64,000 nucleotides of DNA from Cylicocyclus nassatus (GCA_958299035.1 CATQJL010000001.1:84507071-84571070), one strand, 5' to 3'. Shown: positions 1 to 13,400, counted from the stretch's first letter. Notes: a model not told the origin generated them from the sequence alone. Translations and numbers: made by a program.

Positions 1-1040
1 CTCTAAGAATTCCTTACAGGCCTGCGAAAACTTAGGAAACTTGGCGAAAAAAATTTTTCCCAAGGTGTGATTGACGTCAGCCCTCTTAGGAAAAAAAGAT
101 TTCTGCAGTAATTCCGCTAGTATAGAAATACCCTTTAAATTATTGAAGAGAAAGAAGAGCTAATGAGTCTAATGTTTACCTCGCTCCAAATACTTTTTTT
201 GAGATGGCACGGATGGAGCACTACAAATGATAGGCAATAGAAAATTTCTGGAATCTAGTACCAAAATTATGCGAGAAAAATAAAAATGCGAATTATTTGA
301 CGTTGTGTTTCTAGAACAGAGCTACAGCAACATACTAAAAACTTTTTCTCTAACAGCACACTGAGAGCAAGCGTAGACAAAAAATGGCAGGGACGAATGG
401 CGCAAGCGAAAGAAAAAAAAGCGGAAAAGGAGAAGGGAGCGAGCTCAACGCGGATTGAAAGTGCAAGTTTTACACAGAAGCACCTTTCGATGAGACTCCG
501 ACATTCAAAGAGAGAACTTACTAGATTTGATTTCGTCCAGATAGCATCAAAATTAGATTTTCGCGAATTTGCAACATAGAAAAAAATCCAAGTCTGGAGA
601 ATTCGTCAGTATGAAAGAAGTGGGGTAGTGCAAGACGAATCCGATTTAGGCTGGCACAGCAGAAAGACGACGATAACGGAAAGAAGAGTTCATGGATATA
701 AAAATTGCGAAATTTGAAATGTGCTTATTACAGAATAGCCAAAACTCGTCTTGCAGCAGATCAAGAAAGAATTTGCACAATACTTTGAATATGTGATATT
801 GGGCAGCAGAGTAACGCCTAAAAATTGCCTCACAGCCTCAGACAATTTACAGGAACTTCCGCAGTACAAGCGAAATTTGCAGTTTGTTTACTATTGCAAA
901 AGTGGAAACGATGAAAATGGGAACTTCCGCTACTTTTTGCAAAGCGCTGCGGGACTTCCGCAAAATGCCAGCAGTTCCGCAGCACTTTGACATGCCAGTA
1001 CTTCCGCAGGGTTTTGAATGTGTTGTCTCGTATGATTTTG
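1..1040. other. gene-free stretch
   Basis: I see no supportable gene. The open frames are short, lack ATG starts or splice context, and overlap each other. Near 50-90 there is an A-rich run followed by a GGTGTG-x-TTGACGTCA-like motif. Related GGTGTGGCTGA-type motifs recur near 9200 and 16100, so this is probably old dispersed repeat. Short ACTTCCGC motifs recur several times between 850 and 1010. Confidence 0.5.
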
Positions 1041-1319
1041 CCTCGCCACGGGGCTGGGAGTTGGCACAGGGGGGTAATCGAGCATGCTGATCACCCCCGT
1101 GGGGGTGATCAGCATACTCGATTACACCCCTCTGCCAAATTCCAGCCCCTAGCTCAAATTTTGCAAAAAATCGATAAAATCGACATCGATCGATAACGAA
1201 AAGTGGCCTATGACACCCACCGGGGCCCGATGTGTATGTGTGCCAAGTTTGGTCCGGATCGGTTAAGAAATGGAATTTTCTATTCGGAACATACGGCGGA
1301 GCCGGGTAAGCCAGCTAGT
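1041..1319 (+). mobile_element. Helitron 3' end with inverted head sequence
   Basis: The segment ends in CTAGT (1315-1319) preceded by a short GGC-rich hairpin (GGCGGAGCC near 1295), the classic terminus of a Helitron rolling-circle transposon. The same tail ends the larger copy at 36643-38551. Bases 1051-1098 and 1101-1148 form an almost perfect 98-bp palindrome. The stretch 1150-1300 is the reverse complement of the 5' head of the larger copy, so the element carries its own head inverted next to its tail. The 5' end is not visible, so the copy is truncated or rearranged. No protein is encoded. Confidence 0.6.
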
Positions 1320-2304
1320 AATCTTATAAATGGGAAAAAAATTTTCGATTTGAGGAAAAACTCGATAAGCGTCAATTAAAAATAATTTGAGATTTCTGTC
1401 TTCCTAAACAGAATAAAGTCTAAAACTAATAAGAATGATACATCTTACATTATTGTTGTCAACCGACAAGTGTCTAAGTACCCATCCATTACCCGCATAG
1501 ATTCTCTGAATTTTCCGCAGAAATCCCCAATTAAAGGGCAACCTAATCAGATATTATGTAGGCGAGACATCTACATAGAGCGCCTGATAAGGTTTTTCTG
1601 CGAAAGGAGGCGTTGAGATCAAACCAGCTAGTTAGAGATTAAGCTTTTGATTTGCAATCTTGCAGTTGATTCATAAAACGCAGCACATAATAGCAGAACT
1701 ATGTGCATGAGAGTTAAATACGTTGGCAAATTGGCTACTTCAAAAGGCGACCATTCAAGCGACTAAATCATGGGTGTTTTTTGCCTTTCTTGGAGAATGA
1801 TGTCCAAAAAACTAAAAGCATGATTTTTCTTTGGCGAATGTGCTTGACTGCAAGTATATTACGAGAAAAGCTTTTTATTTTCTATTAGACTTCACTCCCC
1901 CCCCCCCCCCCCCCCCCGCCTCCTTGTTGTTGTGAAGAATAGAACTAGGCTGACATATTAGGACAACAGATAAGTTCTGATTTACCTTCATATTTTGTTG
2001 CGCAGGCATACCCTGAAAACTTTGAGAGCATTTTTGCTATCGATCAATCCTTATGGCACAGAAAAAGCAGATAAAATTTCTCGATTTTTTATTTTTCACT
2101 TCTTCGTTTTGAGACGCTAAAAGACATCACGCTGCTGCCTAGGAGACACTGCTAATTTACGTACATTCCAAAAAAATATAGACAAAGAAAGTCTAAGGAA
2201 ACTCAGAGACAAAATGCGAGCACGTTCGAATTTTTCAGGAAGCTTCTCTTCCGAATTCAGCGTGAAAAAGAAAAGCATTAAAAAAATTGTAATCCTATTA
2301 TATA
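1320..2304. other. gene-free stretch
   Basis: No supportable gene. It starts with TCTTATAAATG, which resembles the head of another Helitron copy placed directly after the CTAGT tail, and it holds a 21-base poly-C tract at 1897-1917. Confidence 0.5.
1897..1917. repeat. poly-C tract (21 C)
   Basis: Longest C homopolymer in the window and one of about 25 G or C runs of eight or more. See the finding on homopolymer density. Exact length may be affected by sequencing error. Confidence 0.9.
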
Positions 2305-2480
2305 CCCTTTGATTCAACTGGCTTGGCGGCTGAAGGGCGGGGCTTCGTGACCTAATTAAGTCTAGATAAATGATCAGAGAGCACGCGGGCGACAGAGACG
2401 CAGAATGCGTCGCGGGCGCGAGCGGTCTTAAATAGATCACAAAGCCCCTCCTTCCAGCCGCCAAGCCAGTCGAATCAAAG
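2305..2480. mobile_element. inverted-repeat MITE, family A copy 1
   Basis: About 175 bp bounded by inverted repeats. The left side reads CCTTTGATTCAACTGG followed by TTGGCGGCTG and GGCGGGGCTT. The right side is its reverse complement ending GAATCAAAG. Related copies lie at 17606-17780 and 22532-22676. The centre is GC-rich (ACGC/GCGC blocks). It is too small to encode a transposase, so it is non-autonomous. The superfamily is not clear: flanks are TA-rich but I cannot fix the target duplication. Confidence 0.75.
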
Positions 2481-3625
2481 ATTATATATTAGAGAGCTAA
2501 GACGAGTTGATATCAAAATTTTCTCGCATTTCTTTTAGGAATTTAGGTGAATCTGCCTTCATGTTTTGGTTCAAAATTCTGAAGGTTTTTGTTCACTTCA
2601 ATTCTTAGGTGACAGTTTCCAAATTGAAAAATTTGAGACCATTAGAGTATCATCCGGTGGTAAGCTCTATACCACATGATTGAAAAGAAGGACAAAAAAG
2701 GAAAAACGTTTACAGTTGGATGTAAAGCTTAATTTTCAAAAGTGCCGGGACGATAAAACCCGTGCAATGAGGTTGTTATATGACAAGTCTTGAAACATTT
2801 CTAAGTGCAGTAAATAAGAGGTTTTGTAGAAACTCGAAAATTCTCACATGATGTAGATGCTTCATCACGTCATGATGTTCTTTTACTTACGCAAACAAAC
2901 GCAGAGAAAGCATATAATTTTCTTTTCTAAAGCATTTAATTTTCTTTTCTTTCGCAACTACGTACTCTTTTCATTGTTCCATGGAAAGTAGGTAGCAAGC
3001 GCAGTCATGATCAATAATTTGATAAATAATTCGAGATCTTGTCTTCAAGAGCATCCCTTTCCAGCTGTAGCTGGTTTCTTTGCATTAGAAAAAATTAAGA
3101 AAAGGTTCTGAGTTGAGATTTTCGTAATTTAATATAACAGATAGATGACTTCACTTGAGAATTTAGAGAATAACATTTCGAAATCTGCTTGAACTTTGAC
3201 GTAGAGAAGATTTGCTCGGATAAGCTGCCGCGGGGAGGAAATGCTAATCAACCAAGATTACCATAAAATGAAGGAGTACTGGCAAGACGCTGTCATCATA
3301 AAGTAGATGATATTCAAGTGTTTAGCAGGACTTTCGCCCCCCCCCCCCTTCCCTCCCGATCTCGCGTAGAATGGATCAAGAAAATTTTGAGAATGACTAC
3401 ATGAATTCTAAAAACGCATAAGTGATCTGCTCTGATGCGCGAACTATAAACATGTAGATTTGTGAAATATGTTTATGGTGTCTGCAAAGTATAAATTTGA
3501 AAAAAAGTAAATAAAGTACAAATAATACAAAATACAAATTTTGTGAAGATTATGAAGCATAAAATAGAGGACTAAGTAAAGCATAATTTATCTAGTACAT
3601 AAAAAATCGTAAGGCCATCAAAAAA
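2481..3625. other. gene-free stretch
   Basis: AT-rich DNA with no convincing coding or RNA gene. It contains a C tract near 3339-3348 and a short duplicated TTTTCTTTTCT segment near 2918-2950. Confidence 0.5.
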
Positions 3626-4992
3626 ATCAGGAAGCGGGAAACCGCAGTGCGGTCCTAAAGCGCGCAAATGCAGTCTAACACCTTTGATTATTGGTTCACA
3701 GTAGACTATTAAATTATAAAGGTTATAAAGTGTGAAACAAAAAAATAAAGAAATATGGAAAAAATCTAGCGACTTGCCCCTCCATCCAAGAAATTTTCAT
3801 CCTTCTTTAATGCATCGCCTCCTTCGGAACGAGTCGAAAAATTATTGGCAATGGTCTATATGAGTTATCGCATCACAAAAGTGACTTGTTTTGTTGAAAC
3901 AAACTATGAAATTATAAAAGCACTGAAGCCCCCCCCCCCCCCGCCCATTGATAATTTTATTGAGTCTATGCCCCCAGTCCGAAATTCGTTGACTGACATT
4001 GCTGTGTAAGACTATTCAGTCGTCCAGACATTATGAGGAAGAAAAACGATGGATGATGAAAGAGAACAAACAATTACTTGTCTGGCTGTCTGCAGTAACA
4101 CACAGTACATATCAGACGCATATTTTTCTCGCAAAGAAGATTACATCCCAACGGGAATATGAAAAAAATGCAAAGAGAAATTTCTAACACATCGATAGCG
4201 AAGAATGTTTTCACATACAGGTATTTCATTTTGTCAACATCTACGATATATACTGCGAACGTGTGCTTAGTGTTTGTATATATATTCGAGAGATATGTTC
4301 TTACATTCCACCACGCAATGCACCATGAGCAGCGGGAAACCGGAAACGAATGAAAAACGCAATGGAAAATATCGACATGGGCTGGCGAAGTAATGACGAA
4401 TAGTATATAGGCATTCTTATGACGAGGTAAAGTCTTGAGTTATGGGACCAAGACATGCGTTTAAATTTGCAGACGCAAAAATTTAGCATAAAGAAGCCGT
4501 CCACAAAAAATATAGAAATAAAACACAGGTCAAATTGGATTTTCTGAAAAAACCATATAAAAGTTCTGAAAGACAACGAACAAAGACAGTGAAGTAAGAA
4601 ATTTGTATCACAGTGAACCACGGCATATTATTATAAATTATGCAAGCAGTACTTCATTGTTAAACAGTCGAAAAAATTTGAAAAAAATTTTTAAAGTAGA
4701 AGTTTTCTCAGAGCCATTAAATGAATGCTTCTTGCTGAGCTAACCTCCGCAACGGGTTTGAAAAAATTGATTCTGTGCATAGAAGTAAAAATGTGGAGCT
4801 CAAGAGTAAATTCGTCCAACAGTTGACGATTAAAACCTTGATTAGGAAAGTGTCTACAAGTACTATAGAATTGTAAGATTTTTTTAACTGTAAAAAGCTG
4901 TGTTATTCTTTTAGAAACTAGTGAATCTAATCAAAGGTGCTAGATAGCATGCCCGCACCTCGAGACCACACCGCGGTTTCCCGCTATCTGAT
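3626..4992. mobile_element. 1.37-kb TIR DNA element
   Basis: The two ends are inverted copies of about 75 bp. The left begins ATCAGGAAGCGGGAAACCGC; the right, read on the minus strand, begins ATCAGATAGCGGGAAACCGC. Both continue with CACCTTTGATTA-type sequence further in. A third, solitary copy of this end lies at 7773-7850. The interior has only short frames and a C tract near 3930, so I regard it as non-autonomous. The superfamily is not assigned. Confidence 0.7.
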
Positions 4993-6044
4993 GTTTTTTG
5001 GATCGGCTACGATTCCTTGTGTATTAGATTTTCTAAAAGTTCCAGTCAATTTTGTAAAAAGTTCCACAAATCTTTCGTCATTGGAGCCATAAGCTCGCAG
5101 GAAGTTAAGAAGCCTTCTTCATTTGTAGAATTTATTCTTGTAAATCCACTCAAAAAACTTTTTTAGGAGCGCCACGGGTTATAATATGTCGGACGTCCTT
5201 TTTTCAGTCGCACGGTCCGTCCTACAAGCCCACAAAGTCTCGCATTTGAAATAACGCCCAAGTGCATGACAGAACTTCGCCAAAAATACTTCGAAAAACA
5301 AAGATTCTGGATTTCAATGGCAGGTTGAAGCCCAAGAAGGTTTCTTTGAGTTTTTTCCCTTCAGGGAGCTTCGTAGAGTAACTGAATAACATTACTGTAC
5401 TGAAAAGCTGATCTACTTCCGCTATTCAGTGACATCATACCGCAAAAACCTTATATAGGAAGCGCAGCAAGATATCATGTGCTAAATTCAATTAGTATGC
5501 ATAGATGATGCCCACACAAAGATTACGGTAGCTGCTTGCGTATGCGTTAATTATGAGACTCATAAATCCACCAAAAAAGACTTTACGGAAGTGATTGTAG
5601 TTGTACAATCAACTTGAATTTTCTCAGGGTGTATTTATATCTTATGTAGGTGTAAGGAATCAATCGTTATCGATTTTAAGATCCTACTAAGTTCCTCTCA
5701 TATGATTTTGGAAGCGACAATATTTCGATCCTAATTTTGCACAGTAATATGTCAGAACCCAAGTCTTTTTTTTGCATCATCTCCATCTAGAAGACCCTAG
5801 AAACATCCAAAGACTCGTACTTGAGATGACGATTAATGGCAAATTGAAGGTTTGCCAATATGATTTAATTTTTTAAAAAGTTCAGAAAGAATTTTCAAGG
5901 GCGGCTTCGTAACCAGAGCCACACTCCAAGCGATAAAGGGAGAGGGGAGGGGAATCTTTGAAGCTCGCAGGGGTCTTTTCATGTTTTTTGCTTTAGTTAA
6001 TTACTTAATGTGTATGCAGCAGACTTGGGTAACTGAACATAATA
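4993..6044. other. gene-free stretch
   Basis: No supportable gene, RNA or clear element end. Generic AT-rich sequence. Confidence 0.5.
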
Positions 6045-6725
6045 CAGGGTGTCCGTAAAAAATGTGCCTACTGTTTGATTGTGAATAACTCTCTTCTAAC
6101 GAAGTCTTTCGAGAAGCTTAAGGCACCATTTTGTAGAGCGAGGTTCAACTTAGATTTGCAGTATAGAGCGAATCACCGAGCTCGTTTTATTACTGTGGGA
6201 ATACGGTAAGAACTTTCAGCATATGGAACCATCGTGAAATATGCCGCCTGACAAAATTTTTTTCAAAAAATCTGAAAAATCGTGTACTAAGGTTTTCGCG
6301 CACGCTGATTCCACTACACAACTTTTTACGGGTGTTTTCAGCTTTTTTGGCGGTGTAATCACATTTCTGAAAAATGCCGGAAATTCAATTATTACGGTTC
6401 ACCTGGGGTAACTTAGGAAAGAGGCACCACAGTAAAGTGGAAATTTCATATTCGAAAAGAGCGGCTTCCATTACCATAGTGTAAGAATTTCCGGCTTGTT
6501 TGGTTATGTTCCGAGGCAGATTATGGCCTCCAAAGACCTAAAATCCTTGTCGAAGTTCCTACCGTAATCCTACAGTAATAAAAAGAGCTCGGTGATTCGC
6601 TCTATACTGCAAATCTAAGTTGAACCTCGCTCTACAAAATGGTGCCTGAAGCTTCTCGAAAGACTTCGTTAGAAGAGAGTTATTCACAATCAAACAGTAG
6701 GCACATTTTTTTTGCGGACACCCTG
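6045..6725. mobile_element. 681-bp long-TIR element, CAGGGTGTCC ends
   Basis: Near-perfect terminal inverted repeats of about 175 bp start CAGGGTGTCCG (6045) and end CGGACACCCTG (6725). The element is flanked by TA on both sides, the target preference of Tc1/mariner-type elements. The internal ~330 bp holds no transposase. Single right ends of the same type appear at 43096-43109 and 45926-45938, so the family is dispersed. A foldback like this can form a 175-bp stem. Confidence 0.85.
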
Positions 6726-7772
6726 TAGAATACCAAGGGACAAGTGGGTTAATTGTGGTGAGGCACTGCTATCACTCGATGAATTCAAAGTTCGATTTCC
6801 GTTTCTCCCCCCCCCCCCCCCCCCTCCTCCTCCCCTGCCTGGGGAAGGCAAATTGGTATTGGAGCCTTCTGATAGAACCAAAACACTGGATTCGGTAAAG
6901 GACTGAATCCATACGTCACTGTTAGAGTCAGAACGAAACCAATAGCTTCTTTGACTACGGATTCGTTTGATCAAAACCGCAGAAAGCATTCATTAATAGA
7001 AAGTCCCTCATTATTATTAATAAAACAATGAACATTGACAACTCTAAATAAAGTTTCATTACGTAAGCTTGCGCTAATAGCGGAAATTAAAAATGAAGAG
7101 ATTGTAATGCACAAGTCATGGGTCATGGGACTTTGACAAAAGTGCAGTTGATCTCACCGCATATTGAGAAGCGCCTGAGTAAGGATATTCGTTTTTTGTA
7201 GAATTTCCTACGCAAATCGTCTTGGGACATCATGGCACATTGGAGCATCAAGAAGCTCTTTTTCAGTCATGTGCACACTGTCACACTTATCCCCTTTTGC
7301 GTCAATGATCATTCTTTGATGAAGTTCCTCGATGACGGTATTTATTGAAGGAAGAAGGGGGAGGAAGAGAGAGAGCAAGGAGAGTTTGACTTGCAAGCCC
7401 ATAAGGTGGGGAGAAATTTTTTTCATATTTTTGAAGAAAGGGAAAGGGAGAAAGCTACATCCTGAGGATCGTGATATAGAAGATTTTTTCAACATCAAAT
7501 AGCAATCGCAAACTGTGCAACTTTTCTAACATTCCCAGAAAAATTTCGCCTATTAAAGATTAATTTTTCAAAAAATCTTTAGATTTACTATACTTGTTGC
7601 AACACACAAGGCAGTAGCCTGTGCAATATTGCGACCTCAACAATTTTGTGGTCCATTCCCTCCCCCTCGTCCATAATTTACTTTTTTCATTTTGATTCAC
7701 ACTCTAGGTGAACCAAAAAATAAACACCAAGCGATCTGATATATAAGAATCGTGACGCCAATTATTCTAATT

Positions 7773-7850
7773 ATCAGATAGCGGGAAACCGCGGTGCGGT
7801 CCCGAAACGCGCGGATACAATCTAGTACCTTAATACTGTTCACTAGTTCA
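7773..7850 (+). mobile_element. solitary TIR end of the 3626-4992 family
   Basis: ATCAGATAGCGGGAAACCGC followed by GGTGCGGTC and ACGCGCGG, matching both ends of the element at 3626-4992. I found no matching opposite end downstream, so the element is truncated. Confidence 0.65.
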
Positions 7851-9654
7851 AAAAAAAAACACTAAGTTCGAGTCAAAACACAACTAAATATGGCAGAAGC
7901 CGTGCCACCTCTGAGATCAAAATATGAAATCCAAAATTTGAGTAAGGTACTCATTCAGCAAAATCTCCGTAAATGGTAAGCGTAGAGAGAAAATATCCTT
8001 GAAATACGACAGAAATTTGTAAAAAAAAATTTTACGCAAGTGATGTACCTTGTCAACACAGCGATTTTTTGTCATCCAAAAATATTTAGAAAATTTCAAG
8101 TGGGAAACCAGGCAGAAAGGCAGAAAGATCCTCTGATCCGTTATAGTGCATTCCCGAGCACTTGCTTTGTAGCTTTGCAAAAGTCTAACGATGTCTGAAG
8201 AAGTGCAACTGCACGCATAGAAAGGGGAAAGCTTGGCACTCTTCCAGGGGTGACCGGATTTTCGAAAGTAAGGGGTCCCCGCCCTTCGTACATGCCTCAG
8301 TGTTTTCGAACTGTGTACTTTCTGCACAAATAGTGAGATAAGTGAAATAACGAATAAAAAATAATCATGAGGTGCAAGCGATACGTATCGATAAAATTTG
8401 CAATTGAGTCATTTGTAACCAGTCATGTGCACAGCAAACCACGTGCGCTGTTGCAAGACATTCTTCATTTTTTATCCTCCGGAATTTTTTCCCCTTCGCA
8501 CATGAGAAGGTGCAAACAGACATAAACATACATTTATAGGGTCTTCTCCATTGCAACGGTCACACTTGCTGTTTAATCCAAGGAGTCGTGGGATGTTGCG
8601 CGCGGTGTGCAACCTCACACAATAATTCAGAGATAACGAGATGACTCACTATGCACCCAAAATTTGTGTCACTCGCTCGAACAAAAAAAATACATTAATT
8701 AAAAATCTCCGGCCTTTTCGTTGAGTGTACGGTAGCATAACAACGGCAATTATGGATTACTATTTGGAAGTAGTTTCAAAGACCAAAAATCACGAGAGGT
8801 GAATCAGTCTTGTATAAAAAATTTTGAGAACGTCTTTGTCATGCCTTTGTTTTGAGTTTTTTTTTGGGGGGGGGGGAGGGGCACAAGCTTGCAGAACAAA
8901 AAAAAACACCCTTTTTCGGAGGAGGTAGCTGACCTTATTGAAGAATACTTGTTGTGGTTTTTATGCGAGATAAATTTATCGGATCCTAGAATGAGACAAA
9001 AAATAAATAAGTAAAATATACTATTTACCAAGATACCCTACCTCCTCAGAATGGGTCGGTAAATTTTTGATAGTGTCAGAATGAGTCGTAAGCCATTAGA
9101 ATAATATTGAAAATGTTTACAGAAGTCAAAATAGCTTTCTAAAAAAATTCTTCCGGTAGAGGGTAAAGGCGTGAATATTTTGAAAGTCCAAAAAGGAATT
9201 TTCGGAGGTGTGGCTGACGCCAAGCTCTTTCGTTCAGAAATTTTTGTATCGCCCTCCCCCCCCCACCGAGCTCTCCGGTGTATGCTTTACGCTTTAAACA
9301 GCACTGACTGAGTTAGCATTAACTATTTGAGTTCAGATCCTCCATAAATGTCCTATTTTCACTTTTCATTTCTACGCAGCAATTGACAATAACAAAGAAT
9401 AACTTTACTTTTTGTGGTCTGCCCTACTCAAGGACATTGGCGTTTGTTTTTTCCTCCGCCAGCAGCTGCGTGATGCCAAACAATCGCTTTGACAAGGGAA
9501 TTACGCACCGATAACATGACCATAAAGTTTCTCGACTCGTAAAGAAACGGTGGTCGCCAAAGAATGGCCTTTGGTAGGTTTTTTACAATATCGAGAGAGA
9601 CATAGCCAATAAAATTGGTAGGGGAGGGGACATAAGGTCAGATTGGGACTTCGT

Positions 9655-9670
9655 GGGGGGGGGGGGGGGG
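9655..9670. repeat. poly-G tract (16 G)
   Basis: G homopolymer, one of many G/C runs in the window. Confidence 0.9.
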
Positions 9671-9829
9671 AGATAGCGGTCGTTTCACCGTTTCACCTTG
9701 GACTGACCAAAAAAAGTAAAAGAAGGAGTAGAGAAAGTATTCTAGAATGGCAAAATACTGAGGTTTTCCTCTGACCAAAGACCGAAAGATATCTTCAACA
9801 AAGAATTAAACCAATAAAAAGGTGAAGTA

Positions 9830-10400
9830 GCACCTGCTTAATTAGAAAATATTCAAAAAAGGGGGCGTTAGTGAAGCTAGAACGAGAAAAGCTTATACAA
9901 TTGTAGATATATCTCGTTGTTAAAATGATTAATCACCCTCTAACAGAAGCAATGACGCGGTAAAAAGTGTTCGTTAGAAAAGGGATACACCCTGCTTGAT
10001 TGCAAAAGTTACCGCTAAAAAGAGGCGTGGCTGTTTGAGCCTAACTAGCTTATAAGGTCATTTGATTTTCGGAAAACCTATTCATCGTCTGCACAAATTA
10101 GTAAGAATTAGCTTCCACGGGATTTGCTTGACTAAAACAAAATTTTTCAAAAAAGGTTTGGCTCGAGATGACTATGATAAGCTCCCAAAAACAGTGGTTT
10201 TTCTGCGAATAAGAAAGTCCAGCTCCATTCAGGTAGAAAAAATACGAAAAATATTAGCAGAAAAGCGTAGTTACTGCTTGACTAATTTTTTTTGCACAAA
10301 ATGGGCGTGGCTAGAGCTCGAGCATGAGAAATTTGCAAAAACAGTCGATTTTTGTACGTAGGAAAATTTCAGCGTTCAATCAAGCAGAAAATCTAGCAAT
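9830..10400 (+). repeat. degenerate ~150-bp tandem repeat (four units)
   Basis: Four diverged units begin with TGCTT(G/A)A at about 9835, 9993, 10125 and 10275 (spacings 158, 132 and 150). Each continues through an A/T-rich run to GGGCGTGGCT-like sequence, then a GAGC(T/C)CGAG or AACTAGCTTAT block. The 99-residue open frame at 10062-10361 lies inside the repeat and has no ATG-plus-splice context, so I treat it as non-coding. Confidence 0.6.
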
Positions 10401-13400
10401 TTTATAACAACATCAAAGAACAAAAGGGACTTCGGAAATGCATATCCAGGTTCTTGTCAGTATCATATGAATGTATATTTGAATAGCTGAGAGGGGGATG
10501 GATTGAAAATCACTTTCTCTTTTGATTCGCAGCATAAAATTCTGTTATTGCAGCTGAGTAACATTCGCCCAATAAAAATTACTTGAAATTATGTATTGGA
10601 TCGAAGTTCACAGTTCACCCAGCAAAAATGCTATGTGACGCTACGCTCCCCTACCCCCCCCCCCCCTCCCGCCCACCTTCCAATTTTATTTCTTTCGTAC
10701 TTTTCTTGGATTACATGCACCCAACACTCATCTCGAGATGAATTGGCAAGGAAAACCTCGAGGGGTTACGTGAAAGTGCCGTCGGAGAGAGAAAGCGCAA
10801 AGTGCAATACATTGCCCCGCATTATATATGTACACTTACACACACAATCATAGAAAGGCGGGGGGGGGGGGGGCAAAGAGGTCAATGAACAAAAATTACA
10901 ATTTGCTGTGTGCAGAGGGGGCTTGTTTACCACACATCACACACTCCAGCAGGTGTCATATACTGAAAATCAGTGGACCCAAAGTGTACAATAGGGGAGG
11001 GGGGAGGGATGGGATGTTTTTACATTGTTTTCTACTATAGTAGGGCAATGAATAGGATATAGTAGATACGGTACGGTAACGGTACGGTAGCAGTATTGTA
11101 AATCTGAACAACTGAAGGGTACAATCGAATATAACGTAAAAACTGCCCTGATAGCCGATTTTTTACGCAAAAAAAGAATTAAGAGAAAGGAGCCTGAAGG
11201 AAGTTGAGAAAGGGGGATGAGGGGGGGGGGGAGGATTAGGAAGAACAGCGTAGGAGAATGAATGAGGCAATTTGTAGTGTTATTTGGCCCTATAAATCTT
11301 GAGCCCCCAACAAATGCGAATGGGCATGATTGGTGATGTGCGGAACGGATGTTGCAAGAGGTTTAAAAAAGTTAAAGGGATGAGAAAGAGGGGGGGGGGG
11401 GAGTATGGCACGAAAAATTTGTAAATGAAGTGGAGTGTTAGAAGTGGTCAGAGTAAATATGAGAAAGGCGTGGTATTGAGGTAGAAAAACAAAGAATGGA
11501 AAATATCAGATACTTTAAGGCTTCTTACTACCGTATCATTACAGTAACCAAAATGCGTAAGTAGGCAAACTACCATCCCCATCGTACACTCCAGAATGAC
11601 GCAAAATTTCAAGCCTGGTTAAGCAAATCAAAATCTGAGAATTGTGAAAAAGTTGTTTTTTCTCCAAAAAAGGTTTTGATAAAGTTTCGGGAAAATTTCT
11701 GTCGTGCTTTCGGAAAAAATAATTTGAAAAAACACCCCAAAAAAGTACGCGTGACTGCCACGTGTAAAAAGGTTCTATGAATACATGTCATACGGTATTT
11801 GTACTATGTACTGTAAAAAAATTGACCTAAGCACCTAGATATACGAGCTTTACTGAAGAATATATCCCAACGATGGCGACTGCGGTAGAAGTACGGTAAA
11901 ATCAACAGCAATAATTAGCCCAAACGACTTTGAAGCAGTACAGAAGATTTTATTAGATTGCTGTGATGTAAGGCTGAAAGAACTGACAAAAGCTCTCTTC
12001 TCTTGGACGGCCTCGTCTGTGGATTCTTGCGGCAATTCGTCTAAAAAAATGTTATAACAGCTGTTGTTACAGTTGTTGACACAGGAAACTCAGTACACCA
12101 GCACTCTGCTAGAATTTTGCTAGATTTGCTGTTCTGAGAATGATTGCAGCAGCCATGAGCATTAGTAGGCGAACATAGCACAAATCAACGTTATTCCATG
12201 TACGTCACAGAGATATATGTGGACTTGGGTAACTGAACCGGAAGGGAAGCACCGTCATCAGATGACAAAAAAAATGTGGTGAGACGATCAAATGAGGTGG
12301 AAAGACGGAATATGAAAGAAAGATATATCTTGATCGGAAGGAATGCATGAGGAAGTAAAAGCCAGAGTTCAAAAAAAAAGCTGGCAAGAGGTGAGGCAAG
12401 TCAGACACGGATGCAGAAAAACACAAAGCTGCGAAAAAGAGAATTTGAATATACATTCAAACAGAGCTCAGGCAAGAAAGTAAGAAATAAAGATCTAAGA
12501 AGGGGCGTGGCGAAGGGCGGGGCAAATCTGACCTGACCTCAGGAAAGCCCTCACCTTGTAAAGAGCAAAGAATTTCGGGGTGGACGAGTTAGACAGGAGA
12601 GGAGGGCGAGTAGGGCCTATAAGGGGCGTGGCAGGGGCGGAGCAAAAGACAAAATGGTGTTATCAGTCACCTTAGTGTTTGCTTAGACGAAATAAGCATT
12701 CAACGTAAGATCACAAAAGAAAAAAGAGGAAGGAGAGAGGACGTAAGGAAGAAGAAAAAATGCAATATAGCCTTTCATTTCCTTATTATTACTATATCAA
12801 AATACACGTTTGCTATGTACTTCAGAGTGTGTCATGGAAAAGGAGCAAGAAACAGAAAGAGCAAAAACGAATAACCAAAATCACAATAACTATAGAATGA
12901 ATAATTAGAGATCTATCTAGAAGGTGATGTGCTTGAAAAAATAATTTTTGTTATCGAAATGTTTTATTCACCCTATAGAAAAACAGAGATGAAACGAAGT
13001 CGAAAGGGGAGGTGCGCTGAATAACAGAGGAGCAAGAGCAGCTGTGAATTCAAATTTTTTAATTTTTAGTGAAAAAAAATGGAACTAGGAACGACAACAA
13101 AAATGATGGGGAAAATAGAAAAATAACTATTCAATGCACATACAAATAGAATTTCTGCATATGTAAAGGAAGAAAAGTAATGGGTTGGCGGATAATTCTG
13201 TTACGCTTTTTTAGAAAAGTTCACGAAAAATTCAAGAAGGAGGAAAAAAAATTTACGACGAGTTTTGAATTTTTTTCTTATTTTTTACCGCTCGTTCTTG
13301 ACATGATAGCGGCACCAAAGTGCTGCCATAAAAGAGACAATGCAAACCTATACTTCAGAAAAATAATTGGAGAAAAAACATTATTAGACGGAGGAAATCC

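Larger units (their letters stand above)
6726..9829. other. gene-free stretch
   Basis: No supportable gene. It holds a C tract at about 6807-6824, a G tract near 8866-8875 and a C run near 9256. The frames over the C tract translate as poly-Pro/poly-Gly and are not genes. Around 9150-9245 there is a GGTGTGGCTGACG-type dispersed motif. Confidence 0.5.

Noticed and set aside
2117..2464. Minus-strand 115-codon frame
   Set aside because: It lies mostly over the family A MITE and its flank; the open frame comes from the GC-rich centre.
6690..6989. Minus-strand 99-codon frame with poly-Gly
   Set aside because: The Gly run is the C homopolymer read in frame; it spans the boundary of a transposon and has no domain or splice context.
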